From NCBI GenBank assembly GCA_026419785.1, contig JAODTK010005919.1:1-64000 (forward strand): a DNA stretch of 64,000 nt, written 5' to 3'. Below the pieces are notes generated by a model. It saw only the letters and a program-made list of their open reading frames with translations. It made no database searches and had not been told where the DNA came from. The translations under genes were made by a program, and so were the position numbers. The DNA comes from Sclerodactyla briareus. Taxonomy: Eukaryota > Echinodermata > Holothuroidea > Dendrochirotida > Sclerodactylidae. Shown here piece after piece: positions 35,064 through 47,237 of this stretch (the first letter of the stretch is position 1; every line of letters starts with the position of its first letter).

Positions 35064-36320
35064 TTTTAGTCAATTGGCCCTTCTACACTCGCCCTCAACT
35101 CTTATGTGCAGTGATGATCAATAGTGAGTGCGCATCCTCTGCCCAGTCCCGGGCCAGGTTCTATTTTCAGGGAGCGGATGGTGGCAATTCTATCCATGGT
35201 ACAATCCTTGGCCAGTCATATTGAATACATTGAGGACAAAAAAGGACCTCGGCTACTGCCATTGTGTACATAACCCTGAGTTCTCATTGGCCCCCTACAG
35301 CTTTGATTGAGTGCCTGTTCGGAGCTGCATTTTAAAATGGAAACCCCCCAAATAGGTCCGGATCGATGATCGATTTCTCTCTGTGACAGATAGGTCCCCC
35401 CGCTGGTTCCCTCCCCACTTCCAATGCCTAAAACTGCGTCTGATCTACTAAACCCTGTAATAATTACTGAACCTTTCCTCTTTCTGGATGTTTTTACCAG
35501 CTTTTGAAGCCTGCACCCAGTCTCAACTTCTTCAATTCTTCTTTCCTCCTCATCAGCTATGGCTTATTTTGGAGAATCATTTGTCGTTACACTTGATGGC
35601 CCCATAGGGCACTACAAACCCAGTCTCTTCCTTGGCAGAAATACTATCCTTGCTACCACTCTGCCCCAATTAAGTCTCTGCATCCTCCACGAGTAGTCCT
35701 GGATCGGCTGTCAGGTCCCTGTGTCAATCCTGAGCTCTCTGAGCCCGTTCCGTAACCCGAAAACCACCCCAAAGGAGCACCCCAATGATTGGTTAGCACA
35801 GACCCTAATGGCCTGTCAGCAGCTCGTCCTCTTAACAGAGCCAAAGGCGTTGCATCCAACGACTCAAATTCGCCCTCGCATACCCTCCATACCAACATGG
35901 CAACCCCCTGATGGTAGAAACTATTTACAGCCGCTGAACTCGCATCCAGGCGCAGAGGGGTACCCCCATGTGGTAATAGCTCCAGCCCCCTTGTGTTAAC
36001 ACCATGAGTGATGCGGCTGCAGCGTAGTGTAAAGTAACATTTTAATAGCAGAATTCAGGCATTTCTCAGTATGCGGTTTGTTGGGTTGTTTCGACGACTG
36101 GCAGATATTTTTATTAGCCGAGACTACTTCGACGTTTGAGTGGCTTTCATTAGTGCAAAATCCACTGTGTTAATTTAAGGTCTACTACGGTATAATGCCC
36201 AACATCAGTAACTGCCTAACAAATTTATTTCAATTTATTTATTATTACTATGTGTAAATGGTGAAAACTATTGGAATCATTTTTCAGAATTTAGGATTCT
36301 ACATTTCGATGATAGACCCA
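35064..36320. other. CELF intron 2, middle part: nothing recognised
   Basis: No exon or repeat is clearly supported. The overlapping frames at 35653-35999 on both strands show no family motif. Confidence 0.45.
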
Positions 36321-36324
36321 TAAT

Positions 36325-36420
36325 ACATGAATGATGATAATAATAACTGACCTTTCTATAGCGCAAGTATCCAGGGCCAAGACAATGTTCAAATGCGCTC
36401 CCTGGATAATCCATGAACAC
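36325..36420 (-). mobile_element. SINE 3'-tail remnant
   Basis: On the minus strand it reads '...GCGCATTTGAACATTG...CTTGCGCTATAGAAAGGTCAG' and then 'TTATTATTATCATCATTC'. The 'GCGCTNTAxAAA ... (ATT)n' end matches the tail of the fuller SINE at 40987-41312, but no tRNA-like head is present. Confidence 0.55.
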
Positions 36421-39400
36421 TACAAAACAACAAAAAAATTAGGGAAGATATTTCCTTAACAAAATTAATTTAAGTATGTGATTGGTACCTGTCAACATTT
36501 GTGTAGCTTTATTTATTGATTAGTCTTACTTTGGATTCTGATTTAGTGGGACACCATTTGCAGATGGTTGGTCCTTTACTAACTTGCGGGAGAATCCTCC
36601 AATGCCACTTGTACCAAGCCCTAAAACCCTAATAGCCCAAAGCCCCAAATGGGTGTCCCTATGGCAATGCTTCCACCATTCCATGGATCCCCTCCTGGAC
36701 AATTATGTCAGCCCTGATGCAGGAGATTTTAATCTGATGTGAGATAATTGCTGCTCCGCAAAGCCTTTGATTGTGCTTGTTTTTGCTGGGCTGTCGTGGT
36801 CAGATTGCCACTTCAGGCATAAGATAGAGCAACAAGGGGTTTTTGGAGAATTACCCTCTCACTATGACGGTATGCAATTTCATGCATACCAAAACTCCCA
36901 TCTTGAGAGGGAGGGTATTGGTGCAGAAACAGCAGCCCCAGAGGTCCATTTTCAGCCATGGGTGAGCAGCCCCATGAAGCACTCACATGTCTCTGACCCT
37001 GACCTCGTCTGTTGGAGTGAATTTATTTTACTTACTGTGTTAGGAGCTTGAAACGGTTGTCTTGACAGTGATCACCTGGAGTCCTAGTCTGAAATCATTG
37101 CTCTGGACGTTTTAGGATATAGCATGAGACTACATTCTTGCCACAAGAGGTCATCATAAGTGTGCTTCCTCTGCCCGCCCCCCCCCAACTACAGTACATT
37201 TTGGTGACTAACAAACCTTATCTGTTTGGCATCATCTACCCTAAGGCAGTCCCAATCCATTGCAATAAGTTACTTCTTCATTTTCTTATTTTTACTACCC
37301 AACACGTTAATTTAGGAGGCAATAATATTTTAGTAATGCTTGCTGTCTTTGGTGACCTATGGCTCTACTATTATCCCTGAGATACTCAGAGCCCTTAATC
37401 TCTAACAGGCATTTCTCCTATTAAAAATTCCACAGTGAAGTCCACATGCCACAGCGTGAGTTTCTTTTTATCTGCTGTCTGCTATAAAAAGAAGTTACTG
37501 ACTATCCATCGTGAATCAGATCCCGCAAATTGTATTTATGTCCTTGTCGCCATATATTTCCGAGTGCCTACTGGTTGAAACTCCAGGACAATTGGGGTAG
37601 GATTTGAATTTATCTGCAAAATTTTTTTGACGTAAGACACTGCTGGTCACTACGTGGCGGAACAAACACCACCACAATTAGTATCATATGTAGCTTTACA
37701 ACATTTTTGCATATTGCGCAGCCCCTCTCTACTCGAAAAACATTTTCCTAATCTAGGAGAACGCTCCCATATAGAAAGCGCCAATACAATACGTGTGTCT
37801 GTTTCTGTAAATTTCAAATTTTCAATACGCCACCTTGAAAAATCCTCCTTTTGCGTGGTGCTTCATAAGTCGTCATCCCGTATGTTCAATGGCATTTATA
37901 AGAATTCATTTTGCACTAATAGCAATGGAGTACAGGCCTCCACGAGATCAATCAAGCTGCTGATTGCAATCTAAAATTAGGCAATGTTTGTTGATCACGT
38001 GAAAGAAAAACTTCATTGTTAATTAAAGGCTGGGACGCTATGACACTGCTGCAACATAATTGTCATAGTGTCCTGCATGTTTTCACATCTGGGGATTTCT
38101 CTGGAGACTAGAACATTTTAAGTATGACCTCTGGACCATTTGAATTGCCAATGCTCACAATCTTGAATCTCCAATAACCTTCACTGAGTACGGTGTGTTA
38201 TCCTGAGAGTCTGGCCATCGATTTTTTTTTTGTATGAACCTTTCACCACTCCCCCACCCATTCACCCCCTTCACCCCCTCACTCAAAATGTTAGTAACAT
38301 AGCATAGGTCCAAAACGTACATTAGGGCATGCCCTACACCATTCAATACCAGTTAATTGCACTTTTCAATGTAACTAAATGCCTGTCTACGGAATAGAAC
38401 AACTATGCCTGACATCATTATGTCAACTCTTTTAGGTTGAAATTACTGGCAACTGAAGAAACTGAGCCATCAAGTGTCTATTACTATACAACCCATTGTT
38501 GTGTCATTAGCCCATTTTCCCCTGCAGTTTGCTCCCCAAAAAAAACATCCCACTGCTACTGTACAAGGGCAGGGGTTTGTGACAGGTCCTTTGGTTGGCC
38601 TTCTCCACAAGGGTGAAATTCTTTGTTTGTGTCATGGATTTGGGAACAAAGCCCAGTGGGCTTGCACTTACCAATACCGCTGAGAGCCGGTGCTTGGTTT
38701 GTGCTGGTCACCCTGGCATGGACAACAATATTTTGTTAAAGTCACGTCTTTTTCTTTTGGTGGTCCAATTTGTCAGGGCTTTATTGGCCTGATGATGAAG
38801 AGTGAAAGTAATCCTGGGTGTAGGCTTCTTACAGCCATGGTCATAACCTTTGTGCATTGTTTGTTGTGCATGCATGAAGGTACTCATCAATCTGAAAGAT
38901 GTTTGCTTTGGTCAGGGCTGTGTGCTAGGAGACTGGGATGAGTGGCAGTTTTTTTGACTGTCAGTATGAGAAAATGAGAGAAACGATGAAAGTTGTCCAA
39001 TCAGTACTTCACTTGAGAATCTGTATTCATGTTGTAGGCTGCTACATCATTGTGTCATTTATTAATGTATTTGTGTAACAAGCTGGGCAATTGCCCAGTT
39101 AACTATGTGTGCTTTTGTGTGTTTGGTAGGTGATCCCTGTTGTTTCAGGCTTAGGTCAAGTCATTGTCTATTGTAGACTTGATGAACTTTGTCTACAAAG
39201 CTTATACAAGGTTAGGTTGATTGGATTGAACAATCTTTTGCTAGTGTTGTGGGGTCTGGCAAGAGGTCACCTACATCTGTATAGTGTAAGGACAGCAAGT
39301 CTGTGAACCATGAACAATATGTTCATTCAGGTCTCAATTTCCAATTTTGTGTGAACTTCATTGATGAAATGAGAGGGCCCTTGATGGGTGCAAAGAAGAC

Positions 39401-40986
39401 AAGACCCAGGTGTATGGAAATCAGAAAGTGAACACAAAAATATCACAGAGTCTAACCCTTGTATATATTCCCCTGTAAGCACAATTGTAAAACACAGTGA
39501 TCTTTTTGGCGCATGTGTCGTACAACTCCAGGAAATGACACACTCTCTGTCACAAGACTGACATATACAAGCCTAAAATGATGCACTGGAATAAAAAATA
39601 GACGTACCATTTATTGAAATATGTTTTTGGACCTAAAGGGAATGTGAATGATGCACCTAAATTTTGTTGGTGAGAAATATCTGGTGGAAAGCGATGGTAC
39701 CCAAATTAGGTCATTGATATGGTTGGTAAATGACTGAAATGATACACAGCCCAGGGGTGGGGGGGCTGATTGTGGGGAATATCACCTGCATTAACGGTAT
39801 CATTTGATTTGTGTGGTTTTGATCCCATGAGAGAGCCGTAGCCAGAGTTCTTTTTTTGGGAGGGGGGGGGGAGACAACATGGGTTAGGACTTCTTAGCTC
39901 CACCATCCTGGGGAGGGAGGGGGCTTGTCCCCTCTCCCCTCATCCCATGCGAAATTTGGTAGAATTAAAAGGGCCAAGATGAAGATAATGGTAGACTTTT
40001 GGTGACATTAATGGAGGACACATATGGCTCCAGAATACCTTTGTGCTCCATTTTGTTTTTAAATATAATTTCAACCGAAGAGAATGGGGGGGGGTATGTT
40101 TGCCATGGAGCTAGTGCCAGCCCTGAGTATCTATTTATAGGTGATGGGTTCTCACTCGGTCACTCGCTGTGCTTGCATGATCCTCCTTATATTCAGAGCC
40201 ATTTTACATTATAATGATGGGAGGGGGGGAGTGGCATAGTTGTTGATATTAAAGATGGATTGTCATCAATTAAAATAAATCTTGATGGATAAACAAATAT
40301 GCACCAGTAATTTAGATAAAATTGAAACGAAATAGTATATTTCACACATTTTTCCGTCCGAATAAAATTGATATAATAATATTGAAATAATGTGACATAC
40401 CGAGTTGTGCTGCACTCGATATTTTGTCATGACGTCTTGCGAAATTCGCTGTCGCTTGTTCCCTGGCACGCTACCAGACGACAATCCATCTTTAATTTCC
40501 CTTTGACGGCATACAGGGCATCCAAAACAAGTCCAAATGATTGCTTTTCTATGGAATGGAGGCAATACATCTTCAGTGAGCAATTCTAATCAAGGTGAAT
40601 ATGAGGCAGTCACGGCCAGTAAAGCTGAGAGTGCTGCTGACCAGATGTTTACATACAGGTATGGTAACTTTGTCAAACCCCAAAAGAGCTTTACTGCTAA
40701 AAAAAAAAAAAAAAAGGGTATGAGCTGAATTCCTGCAATTCATTTAGAAAAATTGTGATTTGTCTGCTGTGAAACTGAAGGCAACAAATTACGGTGTTGG
40801 GGGTTACAAGAATATCATTACAACCCTGGTTGGCAGTTGACTTTCCCAATCATCTCACCTCAAGAACTATTGCAGTTCATAAAAAAGATATGGTTATCAG
40901 ACCTTGCACATGTCAATTTGGAAATTCCTATGTAAAGTTTGGCTGCTTGTGCAACGATGAGATCATTTCCAAATTACCGTTGCAAT
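36421..40986. other. CELF intron 2, later part: nothing recognised
   Basis: No conserved exon or RNA gene is visible. There are short poly-G tracts near 39759-39766 and 39860-39871 and a poly-A of about 16 at 40699-40715, none attached to a recognisable element. Confidence 0.45.
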
Positions 40987-41312
40987 GAGATTATAATATA
41001 ATAATAATAATTGCATCTGCTGCAATGCTTTATATAGCGATTTCCGATGTCATAGACGTTCTCAAAGCGCTTACGATATTACCTACCCTGATCACAGGAA
41101 TTGGAGTGATGCTCTCTGACAATCCAGAGCAGTTGCTGTCATTGTAGTACCAGTTTTTATTCAAATTCCTCACAGATCCCCAATTAACACTGGTTGGGGT
41201 GAGGCCATGGGACCCAGTGCCTGCCCAGGTACAACATGGAAAAAGTTTATTAGGATTCGACTCACTACCTTTCGATCACCAGCTCCTGGCTCTACCAACT
41301 GAGCTAATCTGA
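40987..41312 (-). mobile_element. tRNA-derived SINE (~325 bp)
   Basis: On the minus strand the head (41312 to about 41252) reads like a tRNA. 'TTAGCTCAGTTGGTAGAGC' contains a good A box, and 'GAGTCGAATCC' is a B box (GGTTCGANNCC) with changes. A tRNA-unrelated body follows, then a tail with 'AAGCGCTTTGAGAACGT', 'CGCTATATAAAG' and an (ATT)n end near 40995. RNA polymerase III would drive such an element. The head lacks an acceptor-stem partner, so this is not a functional tRNA gene. Confidence 0.8.
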
Positions 41313-43128
41313 TCCCTGATGAGTAAGGCTTCCTTGCCCAAACAGTGTTCCGTACAATCCCCTGACAAAATAACCCATCCTAACTGCAAACAACTTGACA
41401 AATATCCCCCATACTCATTAGGTTGGTCAAAAAAGTAATCATGAGAGGATGCCGTGTTTCTCTGAGTGGTGGATGAGAGGAAATTCTTGTCTAAAACCCC
41501 TGGACTGCAAATAGCGTGAAGGCCTTTGCAACCTGGAATTTTTTTGGGCATCCACTTCAACCCTGTTTGGTTCCTTCTGGTTGGAAGCAGCATATGGTTA
41601 GCTATTTATATTATTGCTCTGTCTATGTATCGTTGACTCAGTGGATACCCTTGTGCAGATTGTCTCCCTCTCTGTTAAACCCTCCTACTTGACAAATATA
41701 ATTGTTAATTATCAGGCGGGGCCAAACAACGCCACGCTTAAGCATCCATATAGGATGCTGTCAGTGTTTACATAACACCTGTCCCGGCATATGAAACACC
41801 CCCAAGAGAAATTATTGGAACAGGGAATGCTGACACTCTTTGAGAGTTACTGGGGGATACTCGAGACTTGGGAGAGATGAATGTAGCAGGTATCTCTGTA
41901 TTTCCTGGAGCATATTTTTCAATTACTGGATGTGGTCGATGTCTGAAGATGTCCATAAGAAGATGAGATTTAATATTTAACTGCTCCTTCTGCTCTCAAG
42001 GCTGCTGTTGTCAGGGTTGAACCGGTGTATATAAGAACTTTATTTTTATTATACTGCTCTAATTAATGTGTTACATTGCTGTTATTATTGAATGTTGATT
42101 ATAGAGGTATAAAGTGGCACTAGGGGATGGATATTTTAGGTGGAAATATGGGTGGGTTTCTAAGTGGGGAAAATGCTTGCACAATGACAATGCCGATTGA
42201 AGTATGCCCTTCAGTTGGATGTGTAAAATTAATCTTTGTTCATCGGCCTGAAATCTGGTAGCGATGGGAATCTGCCAAATTTCCATTCTAATGACACTTG
42301 TCTCAATCGAAGCACATCTGTGTTTGTGTCTTGATTTCTCTGTCCCGATAGTAGCATAGTGAGCATCGGGCTGCGGTATAGAACAAAATTTTGGTCATCT
42401 CTGGCAAGTGGATGATCGGGAGATCTTGCCCTGATTTCAAGTACTAGTTCTAAATAACTGCACTGCTATTGCACTTCTATTAGAGAGAATACAGTACTGG
42501 CTGTATAAATTGTAAACTTGTATAAATACTGAGCTTGTATTTGTGCAGCTAAGCAGCTTTGTAGCCTGCAAGGTTGCTTTATTACCTTAATTCACTGATA
42601 TGCTCCCCATGGTCATTAGTGTATCTGGCAGGGTCAGGAGGAGCTCCATCCTCCCCGGGAGCCTTACCGTGAAATATAGTTGGCAAAGGTGGCAAATTAA
42701 GTAGAGGGGATTTTAAAGACACAGAGACAGTGGTTACAAAAGATAATGTGGCTGCTGCGCGCGGCAAATTCTCAATGCCTGAACCCCTGCACCTCGTCAG
42801 AGTGCACACTGCAAGCCCTAAATAAAAAAGGTTAGTCAAAATGTGCCATTTAAGTAATTTAATAAATTGGGAATTGCCAACGAGAAGTATAGCTTCACCC
42901 ACTCTCCCCCCCCCCCCATCCCTGACGATGACCCAAGATAAGTGCACTGCCCCTTGCCCCTAGATTGAGGGGACCACCACTCTGTAAGGGCAGTGTACAT
43001 CATACCTAGTGTCCAAAAATGTCTTATAATTTCTCAGAAGTGAATTGAAATCAAGCTCAGGAAAGATTTTTGGCATTGAACTGTCTATAACGTTTCCTAT
43101 TTGTTTCCTCCTCTCTCTCCATTCACAG
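41313..43128. other. CELF intron 2, last part: nothing recognised
   Basis: No conserved feature was seen apart from a poly-C run at about 42907-42918. The last 40 bases are pyrimidine-rich and form the branch/polypyrimidine region of exon 3. Confidence 0.5.
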
Positions 43129-43168
43129 CTGAACAGAGCATCACAAGTAAAACCAGCTGACAGTGAAA
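43129..43168 (+). CDS. CELF (CELF3-6 type): CELF exon 3 (end of RRM1)
   Basis: A strong polypyrimidine tract and 'CATTCACAG' precede the exon, and the donor is AAA|GTAAGA at 43169. The 40 bases read LNRASQVKPADSE plus one base, matching the family's 'MNRPIQVKPADSES', the last beta strand of RRM1 and the start of the RRM1-RRM2 spacer. The CELF3-6 form 'QVKPADSES' differs from 'QMKPADSEK' of CELF1/2. Entry phase 0 fits exon 2, which ends after the Gly codon of 'LPG'. The exit phase (one base) fits the two-base entry of exon 4. The first residues (L for M, AS for PI) are diverged. Confidence 0.87.
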
Positions 43169-44964
43169 GTAAGACTTTCTCATCAATATTTTTGTTTAAT
43201 TCTCACAAAGATCTTTCATATTTGCTGTTGAACATGGTAACTGTAGAAGACATGTCTTTTCTTCTTTCTTCTGTCAATCTGAGGTGACTCCTGGTGCACT
43301 CCCAAAACCTACATTTTTCATTCTCCTAAGCCCCATAGTACTCGGTCTACAATTTTTATCTTAAATTCTTGCTGTCGCGCGAACCTCAAGATTTGTCAGG
43401 TCTTCATATGTATCATACTTTGCGCAGGCCATGTGGGCCTAGTAACTCAATATGTGGCGAAGTGGACAAACTTTGAAGGCTGAAGCTGCAGCTTGTAGTT
43501 TTCTTTCTTTGAAGTAGGCCCCCAAGCCTACATAATTTATGGGCCCATTCACATGCCAGTTAAAACAGAGAAGACACAAGGCGAACTCATAAAATGAAAG
43601 CTTTCAGATAAATGTATGCACAGAGCCCTATGAAATTGTTTTTTGATGTGCAACAAGTCATGTTTTTCTTCTTGACTCATTATTTTGTGACTTGTGTGAC
43701 AATATGATTCTGTCATCTTTCTTGAGACAACCCCCTGAACTGCCTGACTCAATTTTCCAAGGCCATCAGCATCTGTTAATATTTCAAGGAGTCACCAATA
43801 CCCCTATGACATACTTTACAGTTGACAATGGAAGAATTAACGTTAGAATCACAGAAAAAAACCCTTGGTGTATTAATATTACTCCTCACTCCCCATTGGT
43901 GCTATCCTAGGAAGCAGGCCCCCTTCACTTTATGGAGTTCCATTGTAGTTCTTCTTGTAGTTCTCACACACAGAAGTTTTGTAACAGGTATTTCACTGGG
44001 GAGGAGGGGTGAAAATACGAATGCCCTGTGAACAAGGTTTTTTGAAACCTGACATTTTCTCTCAATCATGTTAAATTCTCCCAGATCACACAGGCACATT
44101 AGAAAGTCACTGTGATGATGGGGTATTGGTGAAGCCATTTTTTGCACTGCAGAACTCAGCCCTCCGTGCCAATAATAATCATCTACATTTTCTCACTAAT
44201 AATCATCCACATTTTTCACTATGTGAAATCATGTATTTGTTCCCTGTGAGTGTCACATTTTTGGGAGTTGTAGAGGGGAACCAGCCCCTGGACCCCATCT
44301 CCACTCATTCCCCTAGTCACTCCTCTTCGGGTTTGGCGAATGAAATGCTGCCTTTGCACCCAGAAGAATCCCATCTTTTTCCCTACATCCACCTCCCCAA
44401 GAGCATTTTCGTCTTATTCAACTTCATTTCCCTTGACATGGTCATAAGCTTTGCCCATTTATGTTTATTCTACAGCTTAATTCTGTGCTATGGTATAGTG
44501 GTTCTGTCTATAGAACCTTTTAGGCCATGCAACCGTATCAAGCTCCATCGTGCAATAAGCCTTGCTGCTGATCAATATTTCATTACACTCGGCGGAGTCG
44601 TCCTTTCTTGGCCACCCCAATCCTATCTTGAGTCATCGTACGATGACATATTGTGCCGCCGTTAACGAGCCTTTCGCTGCTGGCTCATTCGCCCCAATTA
44701 TGGCCATTCGTGATTCATCTTCCCCTGATGGGATCTGTCAGGTGGCTACTGTTGGGCTCCTTGTAACCCCTTACAGCATGTGTTACTCCATCAAGATTGG
44801 ACCTGTACCACAAATGACCCTTTCTCCACGTACAGGTCTATAATATTCATACGCACAATACTACTTATCCATCTACATCTGAGCATGCAAACTCCCATAC
44901 AACTAACACGCATTACCCATGAGCTTGTATATGTCTCTCTTCTGCTCGATCACACATAATTACT
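43169..44964. other. CELF intron 3, first part: no exon recognised
   Basis: An open frame of 179 codons at 44126-44665 is the longest plus-strand frame in the window, but it shows no family motif and is treated as chance. Confidence 0.45.
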
Positions 44965-44978
44965 GTTGCCATGGAAAC
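44965..44978 (+). promoter_or_regulatory. Candidate RFX X-box in intron 3
   Basis: GTTGCCATGGAAAC is a near-palindromic match to the RFX-factor X-box (GTTGCC-AT-GGYAAC; one position, A for Y, deviates). RFX factors act in ciliated and neural cells, and CELF3-6 genes are mainly neural, so an intronic enhancer is plausible. One motif alone is weak evidence. Confidence 0.35.
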
Positions 44979-47108
44979 CGTTTCTTGCGCTCCATCTGTA
45001 CTTACTGCAGACGATAGCCGGTCCCATGGTAATTACGTTCGGTATCAGCAAGTGGCATACGTGGATAGGTTGCTATTGTGTAGTTCACCGATACTCACTC
45101 GTCGCCGTACATACGGCATCCAAAATAGATGCAGCATACATGTTTACCCAGGCAGGTGCTATGAATGCATTCGTTCTAAACTACGATCAATTTCAGGGAG
45201 TCATACGAGGGTGGCATTTTGTTGAAAATTTGATAAAGTTAAGGGAGTTGGGGAAAATTGATTCATAGTTCTTTTCATTGTCAGTGTAGTGTATAATGTT
45301 GGATTGTTGAATGTGAGACAGCTAGAAATTGGAGAACTTTTGAAACGTGTTATACACATCATCTTGAATCAAGGTCACATAGTCTTATTATATTTAGCAC
45401 TGCTCTGTATCTTGGGTGGAATGCTTTGACTTAGGCAGCTGCTCAATTGCCTGCTTAATCAGTCATACGGATCCCAATGATCATGAGACCAACACGATGC
45501 ACACATGTCCAGTGTCGTCGGGTTACTGTGTGAACTTAAAATTCGAATGGAAGCTCATTCCCCTAATACCCCCCGGACAAAATTGTTTGTTTGCTGTGCT
45601 CTAAAAAAGAAGTACAAATGGCCCAAAACCACTATTTCATCAAAATCTGACAACTTAATATTGAGCCTTGATTTTGATATATATGGTGCTATATTTATGC
45701 AATGCATTGGTAATTGGGTAGAATCGCTTTGGTTTTCTAATGTTTCTAAGTACAGTATACAGCATGACAAAGGGTCACATTTGAAAATGAAGTAAAGAAT
45801 TCCACAAGTGGCAACCCAACTTATTGTTTGGGATTGGGTTGGGTCAGGAAGTAGGCTCCATGTCTCTCATGATAAGATCATACTTCTCTGCCCAGGAGTC
45901 AAATCCAAAAATGTGACTCTAAATATCTGAGAAGGGCAGGCCCTGTAGCACACTCATTGCCAAAGTGAATAGAGCATTGGAAGTGTTGATAGGGAAAAAT
46001 TTGTTCCATTAGGTTGCTTCATTCAGTATTAGGTCACGATTAATCACGACATTTACAATACTGTGAACACCACATTGCATGACTAATACACAGCTCATCT
46101 TCTTCCATTGGCAAGATTTCAAGCTCATTAGACTACTGCAGGGAAATTGACTAATATCCCACGTACAGCTTACGCGCTCCTTTCAAAAAACAGTCTAATG
46201 TCCATTCAGATTGCAGCACTAGCTCAGTTATTCACTTATTCCGGTGATTTGCATCTCCTGCTGTCAGTCCTCATTGCGCGAGATTTTTTTTTCGACAGCC
46301 CTCTCAGCCAAATCACATACCATGCCTAGCATTCCTTCATGATGCAGTCGATATAACTAGTCCAGAAGCCTCCCTGCAATAAATTGTGAATTAATGACGC
46401 TGTTTTACTGCGACTCTGTGCATGCTCGCATGAAGGTCAGCTTTGGGAGATTTGCAGTTAATGAAGCCATGAAAAAAGGGAAGAAACTGAGCGCTGATGA
46501 AATGAAAAGGCTTACGACATCCTCATTAATGGACCGTATTGTGGGCTTCTGTACTGAGGACAAAACAATATGGATAGTAGGCTGATGTATCTGACAAGGG
46601 TTTCTTTAGCGTGAATTAGGATTCACTCAAAGCAGGTGGAGGGTTGATGCATATATGTATATTCTGGTAAAGAACTGATTGTGAGGAAAAAATACTTTGT
46701 CTTTCTGGATATAAAATGAGGGGGCTTCAGATGTTGGGGAGCAGCCTTGGCTTCGACCGTTATAGTAGTGAATCAAAATGACAAAGGGTCAGTTGAGGAA
46801 GTTGAGGGCTTCATCATATTAGGTATAGGTAATGATATGTGGTTGGGAGAAGGCCTAATTGTCCGCAACAGACAATTATGAACCATGTACAAGAGATTTC
46901 AGCCTGGAAAGAAATTCTTCATAAATGTGAAACATATCCTTGTATATTACAAATGAATGAAAAATTGGTCCATATAATAGAGCTGATACCAATAGGGAAG
47001 TTTGAATTTTATGGGGTATTTTTTTCATTGCACCATGGCCTTGTGTATTTCATTCTCATTTTTTCGGACCGCAACAACTCACGTTTTGTTATCATTCCAA
47101 TTTTTCAG
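44979..47108. other. CELF intron 3, second part: nothing recognised
   Basis: No exon or repeat is supported before the T-rich acceptor region of exon 4. Confidence 0.45.
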
Positions 47109-47237
47109 AGGACCGTAAAATTTTTGTGGGTATGCTGGCCAAGCATCAGACTGAGGAGGATGTCAAGGCAATCTTCACCCGATTCGGGAAAATTGAGGAA
47201 TGTACGGTACTCAGAGACGCAGAGAACGTCAGCAAAG
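47109..47237 (+). CDS. CELF (CELF3-6 type): CELF exon 4 (first half of RRM2)
   Basis: After a TTTTTCAG acceptor the exon reads, without interruption, '[20 protein letters not shown]', '[20 protein letters not shown]' and SK plus one base of Gly. This is the first half of RRM2: IFVGML is RNP2 (family [20 protein letters not shown]), and the start of RNP1 (SKG) lies at the exon end. The donor is AAAG|GTATTG. The 129-base length is near the family's usual size. The phase-1 exit cuts RNP1 at the same residue as the exon 1/exon 2 boundary cuts RRM1, as known for CELF genes. This is the cleanest exon in the window. Confidence 0.95.

Noticed and set aside
41240-41312. tRNA gene on the minus strand
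   Set aside because: The A and B boxes are present, but no paired acceptor stem or intact cloverleaf, and it continues into a SINE body and (ATT)n tail.
44126-44665. Longest plus-strand open frame (179 codons)
   Set aside because: It lies inside CELF intron 3. No conserved motif or domain is visible and the composition is intronic. Long chance frames are expected at this window size.
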